Shown here: piece after piece, positions 6,592 through 8,105 of the stretch
Numbering within the stretch: position 1 is the first letter of the stretch
Layout: each line of letters begins with the position of its first letter
From: Nitrososphaerales archaeon
GTDB taxonomy: Archaea; Thermoproteota; Nitrososphaeria; Nitrososphaerales; UBA183
Direction: 5' to 3'
DNA: 8,105 nucleotides
Assembly (NCBI GenBank): GCA_030042335.1
Contig: JASHZW010000027.1
Span: forward strand, 1 to 8,105
Position numbers and translations under genes: made by a program
The notes under the pieces: model-generated
Databases searched by the model: none
What the model saw: the letters and a program-made list of their open reading frames with translations, nothing else
What the model was told of the DNA's origin: nothing

Positions 6592-6666
6592 GTAGACCGT
6601 TGGCTGAACGATATAGTCGACAAGTGGTTTGCTGGGCGGAAGGCGAAGAAAGGGCGAAAACAACAT

Positions 6667-6909
6667 GGCTAGCGCTGTGCCCACGGACGAGGTCTGCGCG
6701 CTCCCATTTCAAGGCTCTCGCCCGAGACTCTTCCAGATGAAATCCTGTTGTTGGAAAGTGTCATGGTTCTGCGCGAGAAGCTCCGCGCAAGCATCCTTAG
6801 CTCCCATACCAGATTTGGAAACAGGGTCCTTACGGTAATGCGAACCGGGTATAACCATCAATTGACCATCGCGTGATTTTCTATTCAAGATTGACAACGT
6901 CCGACCTAA
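6667..6909 (-). pseudogene. Fragment resembling the C-terminus of an MBL-fold metallo-hydrolase
   Basis: The minus-strand frame reads LGRTLSILNRKSRDGQLMVI from 6909, then PGSHYRKDPVSKSG, GAKDACAELLAQNHDTFQQ and DFIWKSLGREP before an in-frame TGA at 6711-6709. This matches the last part of MBL-fold hydrolases as I know them: a Leu-rich helix, a D(G/D)xLVxPGHY motif, an acidic/VxxxG linker, an EL..RN helix and a final DF/EF...L..P. Beyond the stop, the same frame continues with NGSAQTSSVG, where the family typically has a PPNYxxI-xxVN-type end. No metallohydrolase core or start codon is present upstream, where TAG stops the frame just before 6909. It is therefore a truncated, decayed remnant, or a chance resemblance. 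The family assignment is moderate at best. Confidence 0.45.
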
Positions 6910-6917
6910 CTATAATA
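6910..6917 (+). promoter_or_regulatory. TATA box for the short frame at 6944
   Basis: The plus strand reads CTATAATA, centred about 30 nt before the ATG at 6944. A Shine-Dalgarno-like GAGGTGAT (6936-6943) runs right up to that ATG. Together they suggest that a real gene once began here. Confidence 0.5.
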
Positions 6918-6943
6918 CAGAGTGCTAAGGCAAAAGAGGTGAT

Positions 6944-7131
6944 ATGAACACACCAGCGTTTACCAGCGGAATGGTGTAACGTTGATTGGCGTGGCTTCCT
7001 ACTTCGTTATTGATTTTCCTTCGTGTCAAGGCAGGGACATTTGCGGCAATCACACTCCGGCACCGTTTTATCTCGCAGCAATGGGTCCTTGCGGGATATC
7101 GTCAGCCGGCAAGCTGGTAAAGCGTAAGTAA
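6944..7131 (+). pseudogene. Small membrane-type protein broken by a frameshift
   Basis: The ATG at 6944 has a TATA box and a GAGGTGAT sequence before it but reads only MNTPAFTSGMV before TAA. Shifting by one lost base near 6972-6978 joins it to a frame open to the TAA at 7131. That frame reads LIGVASYFVIDFPS, then CQGRDICGNH, then TPAPFYLAAMGPCGISSAGK and LVKRK. The combined product of about 62 aa would have a hydrophobic segment at each end and a middle with two Cys, a design common in small two-pass membrane proteins. I recognise no named family. Alternatively a TTG at 6982 could start the second frame alone. The regulatory signals sit at the ATG, which favours the broken-gene reading. Confidence 0.4.
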
Positions 7132-7162
7132 AGGAATTCCTTCTAGCAAGTAGGAATTATCC
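7131..7162 (+). promoter_or_regulatory. Paired GGAATT palindromes, possible antitoxin operator
   Basis: A perfect 12-bp palindrome AAGGAATTCCTT (7131-7142) is followed, 20 bp centre to centre, by the imperfect palindrome TAGGAATTATCC (7151-7162), which abuts the antitoxin ATG. Two copies on the same face of the helix upstream of an AbrB-type gene is the arrangement expected of an autoregulatory operator, but binding is inferred only. A weak TATA-like TAAGTAAA lies at 7125-7132. Confidence 0.4.
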
Positions 7163-7399
7163 ATGCATGAGATAGGTGTATCTCCAGTGAGCGAGAAGGG
7201 GTAGGTCACGATACCGAAGGAAGTGAGGGATGCTCTCGGGCTGAAGAGGGGAGACCGCGTCGTCTTCCTCGACGAAGATGACCAGGTCGTGCTGCGAAAG
7301 GCCAAACCGGGGACGCTTTCACAGACGCTCTGGGCCCAAAGGCCATGGCACGAGGGAGGGGTCGCGTTTCAGAGAAGGCTGAGGAAAGAATGGGACTGA
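7163..7399 (+). pseudogene. AbrB/SpoVT-type antitoxin with in-frame TAG at codon 14
   Basis: The antitoxin of a VapBC-like pair should bind DNA as a swapped-hairpin dimer and neutralise the adjacent PIN toxin. The frame reads MHEIGVSPVSEKG, then TAG (7202-7204), then VTIPKEVRDALGLKRGDRVV, FLDEDDQVVLRKA and a basic/Trp-containing tail (TLWAQRPW, FQRRLRKEWD) that would contact the toxin. The family consensus at the stop is Gln in KGQVTIPKE, so one CAG-to-TAG change explains it. Everything after the stop is well preserved at 78 residues total, so the mutation is recent, an error, or read through. The TGA at 7397-7399 overlaps the PIN start at 7390 by 10 nt, which is normal coupling for such pairs. 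No good internal restart lies close after the TAG. Confidence 0.8.
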
Positions 7400-7823
7400 A
7401 CGTTTCTCTGGATACAAATATCTTCATCGACGTCAAGAACAAGGACGACTTCCTCGAGTACTCAAGCAAGATTCTTGACCGGATAGACTCCGGGAGCTGA
7501 AATGCATTCTATCGACGGTCGTGATTGCCGAGATGTGCGCGGGGTATCACATGACGGGCGAGCTCTTAGAAAAGGATGACTTCCTCGCCCACGTCGTCTC
7601 CTCCCGGAACTACGAGATCGTCCGGTCTCCACACCGATAGCCGATGACGCGGGGGAGGATTCGGGCGGCGACCGGGCTCAAGCTTCCCGACGCGATTGTT
7701 GTCGCCTCGGCCGTGAACAGGAATGCAAAGTCGCTGATTTCCAATGATGAATCTCTCAAGAAAGCCGCGAAACTGATTGAAGTGCAGACCGCGAAGGAAT
7801 TCGCTTCGAGAAACATGGAGTAG
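7390..7823 (+). pseudogene. PIN-domain toxin (VapC-like), three frameshifts
   Basis: PIN toxins are Mg-dependent RNases, usually cutting tRNA or rRNA. The start MGLNVSLDTNIFIDVKNK carries the first acidic residue (Asp8). The frame breaks near 7492-7494 (one G short in CGGGAG), resumes with LSTVVIAEMCAGYHMTG (the second acidic site, Glu), breaks near 7622-7623 (one C short in GTCCGG), and breaks again at 7651-7655 (one G extra in GGGGG). It then ends with RAATGLKLPDAIVVASAV (the third Asp), LISNDESLKKA and FASRNME before TAG. After three single-base corrections the protein is about 144 aa, a standard length with all acidic residues present. All three indels sit in G or C runs, typical of sequencing error but also possible in a decaying gene. 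Confidence 0.8.
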
Positions 7824-7900
7824 CGCTCTTCCTCCAGAAGGTTCTGGAGATTTGTGCCGTCGCCGGTTGAAAGATGTGGCAGGACCACAAAATGGAATGC

Positions 7901-7908
7901 TTTATAAT
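7901..7908 (+). promoter_or_regulatory. TATA box for the Lrp-like gene
   Basis: TTTATAAT is a strong archaeal TATA sequence centred about 35 nt before the ATG at 7939. It predicts a start near 7930 and a leader of about 9 nt. It is the best TATA match in the right half of the window. Confidence 0.65.
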
Positions 7909-7938
7909 GAGAAGTTGGTAAGATGAGAGAGACAAGAC

Positions 7939-8105
7939 ATGCCAATGGCCTTCGTCCTGATCAACGCTGATTTAGGCGCCGAGGAGGAACTGGTAAAGCA
8001 ACTTAAGGCGGTGGAGAATGTGAGCGAAGTTTACGTAGTTTATGGCGTGTACGATATCGTCGCGAAGGTGACGGCCGAAACAATGGATAAGGTCAAGGAG
8101 ACCAT
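7939..8105 (+). CDS. Lrp/AsnC ligand-binding (RAM) domain protein, partial
   Basis: The gene starts at the ATG at 7939 and runs off the window after 55 complete codons. It begins directly with the alpha/beta RAM fold. MPMAFVLINADLGAEEELVK (residues 1-20) gives strand 1 and helix 1, LKAVENVSEVYVVYGVYDIV (22-41) gives the V.E.Y..YG.YD..A motif that lines the amino-acid effector site, and KVTAETMDKVKET begins the second helix. No helix-turn-helix precedes it, so it is the stand-alone type common in archaea, thought to form rings or pair with full Lrp regulators and sense amino acids. The reading frame is clean, unlike its left neighbours. Its TATA box implies an independent short-leader transcript. 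Confidence 0.9.
   Translation, partial: MPMAFVLINADLGAEEELVKQLKAVENVSEVYVVYGVYDIVAKVTAETMDKVKET

Noticed and set aside
6526..6600. A complete tRNA gene on the plus strand
   Set aside because: The 7-bp stem and a T-arm-like hairpin are suggestive, but there is no D-arm, no 7-nt anticodon loop with U33 and no TTCRA T-loop. The length (66 nt) is also too short.
6479..6607. C/D box guide RNA suggested by TGATG and CTGA words
   Set aside because: The C and D words are imperfect, the spacing between them does not fit C-D' and C'-D guide lengths, and no terminal stem brings them together.
6464..6712. Minus-strand frame of 82 codons containing VPAGLEPASTP
   Set aside because: This phrase is typical of spurious translations antisense to tRNA-like sequences. 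The frame has no domain, no start signals and crosses the structured element and the MBL remnant.
7163..7399. Pyrrolysine or programmed UAG read-through in the antitoxin
   Set aside because: The consensus residue is Gln, TAG is used as an ordinary stop in neighbouring genes, and the adjacent toxin is also damaged, so mutation or error is simpler.
7610..7945. Minus-strand frame of 111 codons opposite the end of the PIN gene
   Set aside because: The plus strand carries clear PIN-domain sequence here, and the antisense product has no recognisable motif.
1..8105. CRISPR array, insertion sequence or attachment site
   Set aside because: I saw no regularly spaced repeats, transposase or integrase sequence, or matching terminal inverted repeats.

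Overview
This is an archaeal chromosomal window. The evidence is an Mre11-Rad50 pair with a 4-nt overlap, a Tsr3-type rRNA acp-transferase, an archaeal type A RNase P RNA with all the expected conserved cores, TATA boxes about 25-30 nt upstream of start codons (leaderless or near-leaderless transcripts), and a stand-alone Lrp/AsnC ligand-binding domain protein. The style of the Lrp-like protein suggests the TACK lineages (Thaumarchaeota/Bathyarchaeota-like). That placement is a weak inference from memory, not from a search.

Left block (1-4318, all on the minus strand, so read right to left): tsr3, then rnpB (RNase P RNA), then mre11, rad50 and the start of one more gene that runs off the window. 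This is an information-processing and repair block. rRNA modification and tRNA 5'-end processing sit directly upstream of the double-strand-break resection nuclease/ATPase. The rnpB TATA box overlaps the tsr3 stop codon, so the cluster is very compact.

Middle (4319-6023, plus strand): a divergent promoter region of about 100 bp serves tsr3 leftwards and a PLP enzyme of the SelA-like/class V aminotransferase fold rightwards. A DUF1801-family gene follows the PLP gene after a 9-nt gap and carries a frameshift.

Right block (6024-7823) is gene-poor and looks degraded. It holds a possible 55-aa single-pass membrane protein, a hairpin-rich element behind a TATA box, a minus-strand fragment resembling the C-terminus of a metallo-beta-lactamase-fold hydrolase, a short membrane-type reading frame broken by a frameshift, and an AbrB/PIN toxin-antitoxin pair. 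The antitoxin has an in-frame TAG at the conserved Gln of its VSEKGQVTIPKE motif. The PIN toxin needs three single-base corrections, all in G or C runs. The window closes with the 5' part of a healthy Lrp-like gene with its own strong TATA box.

I found no convincing new defence or mobile system. The points most worth checking are the Asn-to-Ser change in the Mre11 GNHD motif, the concentration of broken genes between 5.6 and 7.8 kb (decay or assembly error), paired GGAATT palindromes upstream of the antitoxin, and the unexplained structured element near 6.55 kb.
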